DNA from: Fodinibius salinus
Lineage (GTDB): Bacteria; Bacteroidota; Rhodothermia; Balneolales; Balneolaceae
DNA length: 64,000 nt
Assembly: GCF_008124865.1 (NCBI RefSeq)
Contig: NZ_VNHY01000002.1
Location: 620,001 to 684,000 of the forward strand
Direction of reading: 5' to 3'
A model generated the notes under the pieces. It ran no database searches, was not told where the DNA came from, and saw only the letters and a list, made by a program, of their open reading frames with translations. Below are positions 54,024 through 62,402 of this stretch, one piece after another. Positions within the stretch are counted from its first letter, which is position 1, and the number at the start of each line of letters is the position of its first letter. The position numbers were made by a program, and so were the translations under genes.

Positions 54024-55046
54024 ATGTCGAAAAATATCGTCATACTTGCCGACGGCACGGGACAAGAGGGAGGAGAGGGATACAATTCGAACGTCTATAA
54101 AATATTCAACATCATTGAGGATCGGACGAAGAAACAGATTGTCTATTACGATCCGGGCTTGGGGACCAATGGATTTGAGCTGATTAAGCAGGCAACAGGG
54201 TTGGGTATTTCCAAGAATATCAAAGACTGTTACGAGTTTTTGTTTGAACATTTCGAGTCAGGTGACCAAATTTATCTGATTGGATTTAGCCGTGGTGCTG
54301 CTACCGTTCGAAGCCTCTCTGCCTTTATTCATCACTTTGGAATTTTGCCCCAATCCCGTCCCGACCTAATCAGCGATGCTTACGATATTTATCGTACTCG
54401 AGATGATGACGAGCTGGAGAAAAAGGCTAAGAATTTTATCGGGAGGCATCATACGATGTGGACCAAAATAAAATTTTTGGGATGTTTTGACACTGTGGAT
54501 GCATTAGGATTTCCTGTAAAATGGATAAGTACCATTTTAAATATAATTCCCTGCCTTAAACATCGTTTTCATGATTTTCAACTTAGTAAAAGCGTTGAAA
54601 ATGCCGTTCATGCTTTAGCTATTGATGACAAACGAAAGACCTTTCATCCCGTGCTTTGGAAATCGGAAGTCAATGAGGATCAGTCCCTCGAACAAGTGTG
54701 GTTTCCCGGCATGCATACGGATGTAGGTGGTGGATACAGGGAGCATGGGCTTTCAGACTTGTCGTTAATCTGGATGTGTCGAAAAGCTATTGATCATGGG
54801 CTTCGGATTTATGACAAAAACAGGATCAGGCTCAATCCTGATCCCGCAGGAGTAATGCATGATTCCCGTGGCGAATGGTGGAAGAAAATTTATCGTAAAG
54901 AAGTCCGGAGCTGGCCGGAAAAACGTTCGGATATTCCCGTAGTCCACGAAAGCGTATTGAAACGGGCCGAGCAAGAAGATTACCAGCCGTGGATTTTACA
55001 AAGTGATTATCAGGTAGAATCCCAGCAAGATTTTAATTCTTTCTAA
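54024..55046 (+). CDS. DUF2235 alpha/beta hydrolase
   Basis: The 340-residue product has the DUF2235 fold: start NIVILADGTGQ, nucleophile Ser89 in IGFSRGAATVRSL, and the distal motif WFPGMHTDVGGGY with the catalytic Asp and His. This fold is found in T6SS phospholipase effectors (Tle1 group) and in uncharacterised cellular hydrolases. No signal peptide, immunity gene or secretion gene is near, so an intracellular lipase or esterase role is equally possible. It follows lexA by 134 bp after its terminator. Confidence 0.88.
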   Translation: MSKNIVILADGTGQEGGEGYNSNVYKIFNIIEDRTKKQIVYYDPGLGTNGFELIKQATGLGISKNIKDCYEFLFEHFESGDQIYLIGFSRGAATVRSLSAFIHHFGILPQSRPDLISDAYDIYRTRDDDELEKKAKNFIGRHHTMWTKIKFLGCFDTVDALGFPVKWISTILNIIPCLKHRFHDFQLSKSVENAVHALAIDDKRKTFHPVLWKSEVNEDQSLEQVWFPGMHTDVGGGYREHGLSDLSLIWMCRKAIDHGLRIYDKNRIRLNPDPAGVMHDSRGEWWKKIYRKEVRSWPEKRSDIPVVHESVLKRAEQEDYQPWILQSDYQVESQQDFNSF

Positions 55047-55118
55047 ACTATTCTGCGACCTGCTTTTAGGACAAAAATATTCGCAGTGTGGGTGCTATTT
55101 GGTGCAAATCACAAAAAA

Positions 55119-55334
55119 ATGGCTGATGGTAAAGTATTAATCGTAGAAGATGAGGTGTTGCTTGCAATGTTATCATCCTCACTGAGTCCAAACAGATATT
55201 CTATGGCGCCAAAGGGCGGATCTTCCCAGGCCATTTCAATGATTCGGCTTATTTCGGAATCCAATAGCTATTGTATGTTGTTGGAGATGACATTTTTTAA
55301 CGAATTATATGGTGCGCATTCAGAACGTTATTAA
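55119..55334 (+). pseudogene. Truncated, degenerate copy of the response-regulator gene
   Basis: The first 19 codons from ATG 55119 (MADGKVLIVEDEVLLAM) are nearly identical to the response regulator at 60988, and about 20 bp upstream also match (TTGGTGCAAAT(C/T)AC). After that the frame degenerates: the helix is altered, the region GGSSQAI only resembles ENGPQAI, and the phosphoacceptor Asp with its neighbours reads LLEMTFF instead of IIMDITL. It stops after 71 residues without the rest of the receiver. It is best read as a duplicated remnant, though it might still be translated. Confidence 0.75.
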
Positions 55335-55383
55335 AAAGCTGAGCGTTTAAATACATCACTTGAAACTGCTCAACAACAATATT

Positions 55384-56034
55384 ATGGAACATTCTGTATG
55401 TATCAGCCGCGCTGATATTGATGATATGGATAGGGTGCACCGTCTTAAACTCATTAATGGCTTGTCAGGATTTAAAAGTGCCAATCTTATTGGTACAGGT
55501 AGTAAAGAGGACGGCGAAAATCTGGCCGTCTTTAGTTCGTTTATCCACCTGGGTTCAGACCCGCCACTGCTCGGGTGTATTTTACGACCGAATACCGTTC
55601 CGCGCCATACGTGGAACAACATTAAATCAGAAGGATGGTACACCGTAAATCATATTAATGAGGATATATATGAGCAGGCTCATCAGACATCCGGTAAATA
55701 TCACAAAGAAATCTCAGAGTTCGATGTATCTGATTTAACCCCATGGTATTCAAAAAAATGTACGGCACCATACGTCAACGAATCACGCATAAATATCGGA
55801 CTTAAGCCGATTGAGAAGCATATGATAGAAGCAAACCAGACCATGCTGCTCGTTGGGTCAATACAGGAAGTGTGGCTCAACAGATCATTTATAGATACCG
55901 ACGGGTTTCTGGATATTGAAAAAGCGGGTACTGTAGCAGTTAGTGGTCTGGATGGTTACCACAGCACATCGCTGCTGGATAAACTGGACTACGTGAGGGT
56001 AGAAAATGAAAAGAGCAGAGAAGAAAAAGAGTAA
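55384..56034 (+). CDS. Flavin reductase-like (FMN-binding split barrel) protein
   Basis: From the ATG at 55384 (216 residues; an upstream TTG at 55360 is in frame) the protein matches the flavin reductase-like domain: NGLSGFKSANLIGTGS, ENLAVFSSFIHLGSDPPLLG, ILRPNTVPRHTWNNI and YTVNHINED. The His-containing SGKYHKEISEFD segment resembles the FMN site of flavoredoxin-type proteins. Such proteins bind FMN and reduce it or other electron acceptors; substrate unknown. It converges on the AttH-type gene 26 bp away. Confidence 0.85.
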   Translation: MEHSVCISRADIDDMDRVHRLKLINGLSGFKSANLIGTGSKEDGENLAVFSSFIHLGSDPPLLGCILRPNTVPRHTWNNIKSEGWYTVNHINEDIYEQAHQTSGKYHKEISEFDVSDLTPWYSKKCTAPYVNESRINIGLKPIEKHMIEANQTMLLVGSIQEVWLNRSFIDTDGFLDIEKAGTVAVSGLDGYHSTSLLDKLDYVRVENEKSREEKE

Positions 56035-56060
56035 CTTGGTTAAGCGAGAGCGTACCTTCT

Positions 56061-57245
56061 TTACTTTTCTTCATATCCGGTCATCTCAATGAACCCGGTC
56101 CCCCCAATATCTTTTTCATTCATGGTTCCCGAAATAGATATTGTGCCTTCGTAGTATCGTACAGAGACGTCCATAACCTGGTCTGGAAATGATGTTTGTA
56201 GATCCAAAAACAAATTGGCTTTTGGAATGTTCATGGTCCATTTTGCGGGATATACCGATTTGCTATGTGGGCTTTTCCATTTATCCAGTACTTCAATATT
56301 GACATCATCGGGTCCAATTGTCGTTTTTTGACCATCCGGACCAATTAGTGAACCGGTCGTAAATTTGCTGATGGAACCGTCTTTGTTACGCAGCTGATAG
56401 TACATGAGATCGTAGCCGTTGGAAAGCTGAATTGAAAACCAGTCCCATCCTTCTTGTCTATTCCCCAGAGCTGAGGTACTCCACTCATGGTCCATCCAGC
56501 TGGTACCGGAGACACGGAACTGTTTCTCATTCTTGGTGATCATCCCTTCTGTTTTCATGCGTGTAAAAGAAAAATAATAAGAGGCGTTCCCTGCGTCGGT
56601 TCCTTTTCGGTCGTATCCCTTATCCCCTTGCAGAACCAGTGGTTTTGCGGGAGTTATATTGAGATCAATGGCGGCACCGCTTTGCATTTTGGCCTTGATG
56701 TGAACCGCGAAATTTTGGTCTCCGCTATTTGTTGAGTCCATTCGTTTAATCTCCCAGTTCTCAATCCAAATACGATAGGGATCGGCTTCGGCGCCGGCCA
56801 GCCCTACCGCTCCACGGCTGTAACGTTCCTCGAAAATATGGTCTTCATTTTCGACATCTGAGATGGCAAGATGACCCAAATAGAGCTGGTTGGTATTCCA
56901 GTTTGATGGTGCTTTTGAACGGTTGGCGACATCTGTTGGCGGAGTTAACTGATTTCTGAAAATGGTAAACTGATACCCGAATTGGCGTCCGCTTTCTGTA
57001 AATACATTTCCAGTATAGTACCACCATTCGGTTTTATATCCCGGATGTGCGCCATGGTCATCGGGAAAGATAAATTCTCGAGGCCCGGTCACTCGTTTAT
57101 ATCCTTCCATACCGCCGCTGTTCATGGCCTCTGCAACAGACACAGAGGCGCGAATCTCTTCCTTATCTTCAACGATGTACCATAATCCCACTGCTAATCC
57201 AATGGTCAATGGAACAGCCAGGATATACCAAAAAGAAGTTTTCAT
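56061..57245 (-). CDS. AttH/CrtC-like lipocalin-fold protein
   Basis: The 394-residue product has a single N-terminal membrane/signal segment (about 7-25) and the AttH (carotenoid 1,2-hydratase N-terminal-like) domain, with FPDDHGAHPGYKTEWWYYTGN (two pieces), FGYQFTIFRNQL, YLGHLAISDVE and SWMDHEWSTSALG. The domain binds hydrophobic ligands in a lipocalin-like barrel. It is the last gene of an operon with a FtsX-like permease (10 bp upstream) and its ATPase, the arrangement known as attEFGH-like, probably moving a lipid across the envelope. Confidence 0.9.
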   Translation of the reverse strand: MKTSFWYILAVPLTIGLAVGLWYIVEDKEEIRASVSVAEAMNSGGMEGYKRVTGPREFIFPDDHGAHPGYKTEWWYYTGNVFTESGRQFGYQFTIFRNQLTPPTDVANRSKAPSNWNTNQLYLGHLAISDVENEDHIFEERYSRGAVGLAGAEADPYRIWIENWEIKRMDSTNSGDQNFAVHIKAKMQSGAAIDLNITPAKPLVLQGDKGYDRKGTDAGNASYYFSFTRMKTEGMITKNEKQFRVSGTSWMDHEWSTSALGNRQEGWDWFSIQLSNGYDLMYYQLRNKDGSISKFTTGSLIGPDGQKTTIGPDDVNIEVLDKWKSPHSKSVYPAKWTMNIPKANLFLDLQTSFPDQVMDVSVRYYEGTISISGTMNEKDIGGTGFIEMTGYEEK

Positions 57246-57255
57246 TGTCTTTTAT

Positions 57256-59805
57256 TTATTCATTACGCAAGGCATCTGCAGGATTGGCCCGGGCCATTTT
57301 TATAGACGGGTAGATACCGGCTAGTAAAGCAGCGACAAAGGCCAGCCCTACCGCCTGTGCAAGCAGCCACGGAGAAAGCACAAACTGAAGGCTCCAGCCA
57401 AATGATCTCAAATTGATAACAAAGACTAAAATGTAGGCCATAAGAATACCCAGAGGCAACGATAAGATCCCAGCCATTAACCCCATCACTCCAGTTTGGG
57501 TAGTCACGTAGTTCCATAGTTGGGAGGGGGTCATTCCGTTAGCTCTCATCACGGCATGCTCTTGGGAGCGTTCCAGCTGAAGGGCCATCAGTGCGCTTAA
57601 AATACCGATGAATGCGACCAGCATGGCAAGCATTCGCAGAACAATGGTCACGGTAAAAGTACGATCAAAAATTGCGATGGAGGCTTCCCGAAGTCCGCGG
57701 TTCGATCGGATAAAGACCTCTTGTTGCCCCTCCGCTCTCTTTCTGAGTCGTTCTACGAGCTGGTCTACCTCGATGCCGTTTGCAGCATAGAGAGCGAGCC
57801 CGGAGATTGCCTTGTCGTTAAAATATTGGTCATATATACGTCGGTTAATGGTGATGGCGCCCATATCCGATGCGTAATCAAAATTTATGGCTTGTATTTG
57901 AAATCCGGTGCGTCCCCGATCGGTTTCAATAAAAATGGAGTCGCCCAATGCTACATTATTGCGATATGCATACGCTTCTGAAACCATAACGATATTTTCG
58001 CTTGTGTAGCGTTGCCAAAAGCCGGCTTTCTTTTTCTTAAGCTGATAGGTTTTTTGCGCACTGGGTCCCTGATTTATTGCTATCAGATTATCGGTTCCGT
58101 TGTTGGTTTGTGCATCCACACTGCGAACGGTGTGTGAGCGGGAAACACCTTCGGTTTCTTTAAGTAGATCTACGAGTCTTGGTTCAAGTTCTGTGTCTGT
58201 TTTGCGGGATACTGCACTAGGCGGCTGAATATATACATCAGCCTGGAGTTGAGCTTCAAGCCATGAAACTACGGTTGTGCGAAAACTGTCAACCATTACT
58301 CCCACGCCTACAGTTGCGGATACAGCTACTACGAGTGCAGCTATAGCAACCGATGTTCTGCTTAGTTCCGTAACTATTCCCCGGACCGACATTGTGCCAA
58401 TCAAGCCATTGAGTTTACCCAACAGTGGACGAAAAATCTGAGCGATTGCTACAATTATTAACGGGATGACCAATGAAAATCCCACGATCATAAATAGCAG
58501 AGAAGAATAGCCGGCTGCTATACCGCCATTTGGAATAAGTAAAATGGCCGCTCCCAACAGAATGGCACCGAGGCCCGATGCGGCAAGAATCCCTAATTTT
58601 CCTTTTATTTTTGATTCACTGGATGAGCGCTTCAATACGGTAGATACCTTTGCCTGCGAAGCTTCGCGGGCAGGCCAGTATGAAGCAAGCAGCGTGGCTC
58701 CCAATCCCAGTACGGCTGCTTTTGCCAGCGGATAAAATCCGATGGCGAGCTCTTGGACTGAGAGTACAAAATAGAGATCGTTTATGGATTGGGTGACTAG
58801 CTTGAGCAGCACTTTTGCTAAAAAGAGACCAGAGATAATGCCGACGATGGTACCTATTATTCCAATTAGTGCGGCTTCTTTAAGAATAATGGTGAGTATC
58901 TCTTTTTTTGTGACGCCTAAAGCACGCAGTCGACCAATAAGTTGACGCCGTTGTACAACTGAAAACGTCATGGTATTATAGATTAAAAACATCCCTACAA
59001 GCAGTGCAAGCATGCTTAGCGCTTCCAAGTTTAATTCAAAAGCGCGGGTCATTTGTGCTACTGTTTCTGACCTTGAATCGGAACGACTAATGGTGGACCC
59101 ACTGGGCAATAGGGATTGTATTTTGGGGATGATCTTTTTTTCATCCTCTTGAGGTATAATCAGGTCTATGCGGGATAGCTGTCCCTGCATGTTAAATAAT
59201 TGTTGGGCTGTACTTACATCTACGACCAGTAGATTTTGCAGTGCGCGTTGACTGCGATCGTTACCAGCGTTGATAAGTCCTGCTAACTGTACGCTGTAAG
59301 TGCGCCCACCCACTGAAACTGACAACGTATCTCCCACTGATGCTCCAATCTGCCGGGCTACCGGTTTGGCAATTATGCCTGTATTCTTTCCAGTTATAAA
59401 TTTTGGTAATTCGATTCCACCTTTTTGGCTGGCAAAATCGCGGAAGGGTGCTTCCGCAATGGGATCTATACCCATAATCTGAAAGGTTCGATTTATGCCT
59501 TCAATCTGTCCATATCCTTCGGCTACGGGTGCCGACTTTTTAACCATGCCATCTATCCGAACTGTTCGATATACCTCTTCATCTATATTTTCGCCGGCTC
59601 CCGTTATTTGGTGGGTCGCTTTGCCGGTGACGGCTTGGGTAGATAGTGAAAACGCTTTTTTAGCTGAGCTGTTGGAAAGGTCGATAGAAACAACAACAGA
59701 TACCCCCAGGGCTACTCCCAAAATGGAAAGTGCAAAGTGCCAGGGATGTTTCCATAAAAAGCGCAGGCTAGAAAGCCACAGCAAATTCTTTTTGTGTTTA
59801 CTCAT
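57256..59805 (-). CDS. ABC transporter permease, FtsX/LolCE-like
   Basis: The 849-residue membrane protein has an N-terminal span (about 15-38), a large extracytoplasmic domain, then a FtsX core (about 265-390) with LLVGMFLIYNTMTFSVVQR, a middle membrane block with SVRGIVTELSRTSVAIAALV, a second outer domain, and a C-terminal FtsX core (about 720-845) ending ANPADALRNE. Two FtsX cores in one chain match the long permeases of attFG type. Its start overlaps the ATPase stop by 4 nt (ATGA). Confidence 0.92.
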   Translation of the reverse strand: MSKHKKNLLWLSSLRFLWKHPWHFALSILGVALGVSVVVSIDLSNSSAKKAFSLSTQAVTGKATHQITGAGENIDEEVYRTVRIDGMVKKSAPVAEGYGQIEGINRTFQIMGIDPIAEAPFRDFASQKGGIELPKFITGKNTGIIAKPVARQIGASVGDTLSVSVGGRTYSVQLAGLINAGNDRSQRALQNLLVVDVSTAQQLFNMQGQLSRIDLIIPQEDEKKIIPKIQSLLPSGSTISRSDSRSETVAQMTRAFELNLEALSMLALLVGMFLIYNTMTFSVVQRRQLIGRLRALGVTKKEILTIILKEAALIGIIGTIVGIISGLFLAKVLLKLVTQSINDLYFVLSVQELAIGFYPLAKAAVLGLGATLLASYWPAREASQAKVSTVLKRSSSESKIKGKLGILAASGLGAILLGAAILLIPNGGIAAGYSSLLFMIVGFSLVIPLIIVAIAQIFRPLLGKLNGLIGTMSVRGIVTELSRTSVAIAALVVAVSATVGVGVMVDSFRTTVVSWLEAQLQADVYIQPPSAVSRKTDTELEPRLVDLLKETEGVSRSHTVRSVDAQTNNGTDNLIAINQGPSAQKTYQLKKKKAGFWQRYTSENIVMVSEAYAYRNNVALGDSIFIETDRGRTGFQIQAINFDYASDMGAITINRRIYDQYFNDKAISGLALYAANGIEVDQLVERLRKRAEGQQEVFIRSNRGLREASIAIFDRTFTVTIVLRMLAMLVAFIGILSALMALQLERSQEHAVMRANGMTPSQLWNYVTTQTGVMGLMAGILSLPLGILMAYILVFVINLRSFGWSLQFVLSPWLLAQAVGLAFVAALLAGIYPSIKMARANPADALRNE

Positions 59806-60551
59806 CTTCCTGTCACTTCAGCAACGTTATCGACTTCATGCAGTTTGCCGCCTTTTAATTCAAGAACACGATCCGCAATGTTGCATATGTCATGATCGTG
59901 AGTAGCAATAATCATTGTTCTGCCATTCTTGCGAACCAGATCATTCAGGACGCTCAGTATATCCCTCCCAGTTTTATAATCCAGATTGCCGGTTGGTTCG
60001 TCAGCCAGAATAAGCATTGGCTCATTTGCCAGAGCCCGGGCAATAGCTACTCGTTGCTGTTCACCTCCTGAAAGGCGATCAGGATAACTATCTCCTCTAT
60101 CCCCCAACCCTACTTCATCCAGAAACTGTTGAGCGTTATCAAGGGTCTGGCTATCCTTGATACCCTTTAACTTGAGTGGTAACAGTACGTTTTCGTGCGC
60201 GGTAAGTGTGGAGATAAGATTAAACGATTGGTAAACGAAGCCAATATTGTTACGTCGGAAAAGGGTTCGGTTTTTTTCATTCAGGGTTGTTAAGTCAGTC
60301 CCACCGATGCGCACCTCACCAGAATCTGGTTTGTCAACTCCACTCACCAAATTCAGCATAGTACTTTTGCCAGACCCAGATCTGCCCAATAGCACAAGCA
60401 TTTCTCCCTCTTGAACGGAAAGGTTGAGCTCATCCAACACGGAGCGGCTTTTTTCTCCTTCCTGATAAATTTTGGTCAACTGTTTTAACTGAATATGCGC
60501 CACTGCATCCATGGAGTTAGGTTTTCTTTTGATCATCGAACCAAATAACAT
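59802..60551 (-). CDS. ABC transporter ATP-binding protein, LolD/MacB-like
   Basis: The 249-residue ATPase has Walker [11 protein letters not shown], the Q-loop, the signature [16 protein letters not shown] and Walker [13 protein letters not shown]. The first in-frame ATG is 60551; two internal ATGs at residues 6 and 14 could also serve, and the family usually starts nearer the third. It is the first gene of the three-gene export operon, overlapping the permease start by 4 nt, and stands divergent from the response regulator. Confidence 0.93.
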   Translation of the reverse strand: MLFGSMIKRKPNSMDAVAHIQLKQLTKIYQEGEKSRSVLDELNLSVQEGEMLVLLGRSGSGKSTMLNLVSGVDKPDSGEVRIGGTDLTTLNEKNRTLFRRNNIGFVYQSFNLISTLTAHENVLLPLKLKGIKDSQTLDNAQQFLDEVGLGDRGDSYPDRLSGGEQQRVAIARALANEPMLILADEPTGNLDYKTGRDILSVLNDLVRKNGRTMIIATHDHDICNIADRVLELKGGKLHEVDNVAEVTGR

Positions 60552-60987
60552 ACCACCTTCTTCAATGGTTCCTCGGCTATCAAAGTATTGCTACAGAACC
60601 ATCACATTGCAGGCTCAACTGAAGTTGCATTAAGTAGTAGATTTTGAGAGAATCAAAACAATGCAGTATTAGGGAGGGGTAGCGTGTTTAAGATTGTCTT
60701 TGGATATCACTACGGAATGTGAAACGGTACTATTACTAATGAGCTAAATAGTTATGAGTCGCTGATTGATTTTAAAAAATGTATTAACACCTGATTGTTC
60801 ACTTCGGTTCGAAAAAACGACACCATTTGTGTTAGGTTAACACTGCAACGGGGATTCTCTATTTGCGTATTGTTAAAAATCCCTGAAGGGCAAAAATATA
60901 CTTGGATGTTAAAACATTTTAATTATTTTTTACAAATAGATTAAACTACAAGTTGGATTAATTCCACTTGGTGCAAATTACAGCAAA
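60552..60987. other. Divergent control region, no gene seen
   Basis: The 436-bp gap carries the promoters of the export operon (leftward) and the response regulator (rightward). No coding frame was found. The notable structure is the inverted repeat at 60829-60843; the sequence TTAACAC also occurs at 60784-60790. Confidence 0.5.
60829..60843. promoter_or_regulatory. Perfect inverted repeat GTGTTA-N3-TAACAC
   Basis: GTGTTA (60829-60834) and TAACAC (60838-60843) are exact inverses around GGT, in the gap between the ATPase and response-regulator genes. TTAACAC recurs 53 bp to the left (60784-60790). It could be an operator for either gene; the binding protein is unknown. Confidence 0.4.
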
Positions 60988-61407
60988 ATGGCTGACGGTA
61001 AGGTATTAATCGTAGAAGATGACCTCTTGCTTGCAATGGTAGAGGAGCGTATGGTCAAAAGGATTGGCTTTGAGGTGGTTGGTAAAGCTGAAAACGGTCC
61101 GCAGGCCATAGAGAAAACCTCTGAGTTAGAGCCTGACGTTATCATTATGGACATTACGCTTGAAGAGGGGATGGACGGTATTGAGGCCATGGAGGAGATT
61201 CGCACCTTTTCTGACGCATCCGTCATTTATCTTTCCGGAAGTTCCGACCGGTATAACTTTGAGCGTGCTAAAAAGACTGGTTTTGTAGAATTTCTTACCA
61301 AGCCGGTTACTAGTGCTGATGTTAAAATACCGCTTGAGAAAGTTTTGGGTAAGCCGTCCGAAGGATCAGAGTCAGGAGAAAATCGCCCGGCTAACTCTAC
61401 AACTTAA
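60988..61407 (+). CDS. Receiver-only response regulator (CheY-like)
   Basis: The 139-residue product is one receiver domain: acidic pair Asp11-Asp12, phosphoacceptor Asp55 in VIIMDITL, Ser83 in YLSGSS and Lys105 in FLTKPV, all intact. The last 25 residues are a Ser/Glu-rich tail and there is no output domain, so it acts by protein contact or as a phosphate relay. Its kinase is not in the window. A degenerate copy of its 5' end lies at 55119-55334. Its stop codon shares the palindrome TTAA with the stop of the convergent reductase gene. Confidence 0.93.
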   Translation: MADGKVLIVEDDLLLAMVEERMVKRIGFEVVGKAENGPQAIEKTSELEPDVIIMDITLEEGMDGIEAMEEIRTFSDASVIYLSGSSDRYNFERAKKTGFVEFLTKPVTSADVKIPLEKVLGKPSEGSESGENRPANSTT

Positions 61408-62402
61408 TCCGGTAGCTTAACGAGAACTCGGCCGACCTGTTGGCCTTCCAGAATTTTTGTAATCTCTTCTTGTATTGATTCCAGCGAGCACTCGTGGCTC
61501 AGCGATTCCAGATTTTGGGGTTTCCATGAGGAAGCAAGCTTATTCCACAGCTTTTTTCGAAGTTCCATCAGGCAATTGCCGCTGTCCATTCCAGCTAGAT
61601 TTATGCCCCGTAAAATAAACGGGTACACGTTGGTATGCAGCTCGTGCCCCAGCACATTTCCGCAGCAGGCTACTGTCCCATTGTGTTGTGTTTGGCGCAG
61701 AGCAGTATCGAGCATAATCCCGCCGACGGTATCAATAACGCCGGCCCATCGGCTAGAGAGTAGTGGCTTTGAAGATTCATCTTGCACTTCATCCCGATGA
61801 ATGACTGATGCCGCTCCCAGGTTTTTGAGAAAAGAAGACTGATCCAATTTGCCGGTAGCGGCTGTTACTTTGTAATCCAGCGCAGAAAGAATAGATACCG
61901 CCATAGTACCTACCCCGCCGGTGCCGCCGGTTACGAGAATGGATCCGTCATCAGGGGTAATGTTGTTATGACGCAGATGGTGAACGCCGATGGAGGCGGT
62001 AAATCCGGCTGTGCCTATGATCATGCTATCCCGAAGGCTTAAATTATCAGGCAAGGGGACAATCCAGTTTGCCGGCACGCGGATATATTGACCAAAACCG
62101 CCGAATGTATTTTGACCGAGGTCGTAGCCGGTTACCAGTACCTTATCCCCCTCATCAAAGGTAGAATCACCGGGACTTTCAATAATCCCCGCCGCATCGA
62201 TGCCGGGCACATGGGGATACGTTTTGGTAACGCCCTTGTTACCTGTGGCCGAAAGGGCATCTTTATAATTTAAGGATGAGTAATGGACCCGTACCAGTAC
62301 TTCGTGGTCGGGAAGTTTGTCGATAGGCCAGTCGCGCACGGATTGTGAGATGGTTCCTTCTGAATCTTCATCGACGACAAAGGCTTTAAAAGAATCAGTC
62401 AT
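61404..62402 (-). CDS. YhdH/AcuI-type quinone/acryloyl-CoA reductase
   Basis: A medium-chain dehydrogenase/reductase that uses NADPH. The 332-residue product has YSSLNYKDALSATG, GIDAAGIIES, VTGYDLGQNTFGGFGQY and the cofactor motif VTGGTGGVGTMAVSIL, which define the YhdH/YhfP group; E. coli YhdH reduces acryloyl-CoA, but the substrate here is not known. It overlaps the aldehyde dehydrogenase gene upstream by 4 nt (ATGA), so the two are translationally coupled. Confidence 0.92.
   Translation of the reverse strand: MTDSFKAFVVDEDSEGTISQSVRDWPIDKLPDHEVLVRVHYSSLNYKDALSATGNKGVTKTYPHVPGIDAAGIIESPGDSTFDEGDKVLVTGYDLGQNTFGGFGQYIRVPANWIVPLPDNLSLRDSMIIGTAGFTASIGVHHLRHNNITPDDGSILVTGGTGGVGTMAVSILSALDYKVTAATGKLDQSSFLKNLGAASVIHRDEVQDESSKPLLSSRWAGVIDTVGGIMLDTALRQTQHNGTVACCGNVLGHELHTNVYPFILRGINLAGMDSGNCLMELRKKLWNKLASSWKPQNLESLSHECSLESIQEEITKILEGQQVGRVLVKLPD

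Noticed and set aside
54024-55046. Type VI secretion effector call for the DUF2235 protein
   Set aside because: No VgrG, PAAR, adaptor or immunity gene is present in the window, so only the hydrolase fold is claimed.
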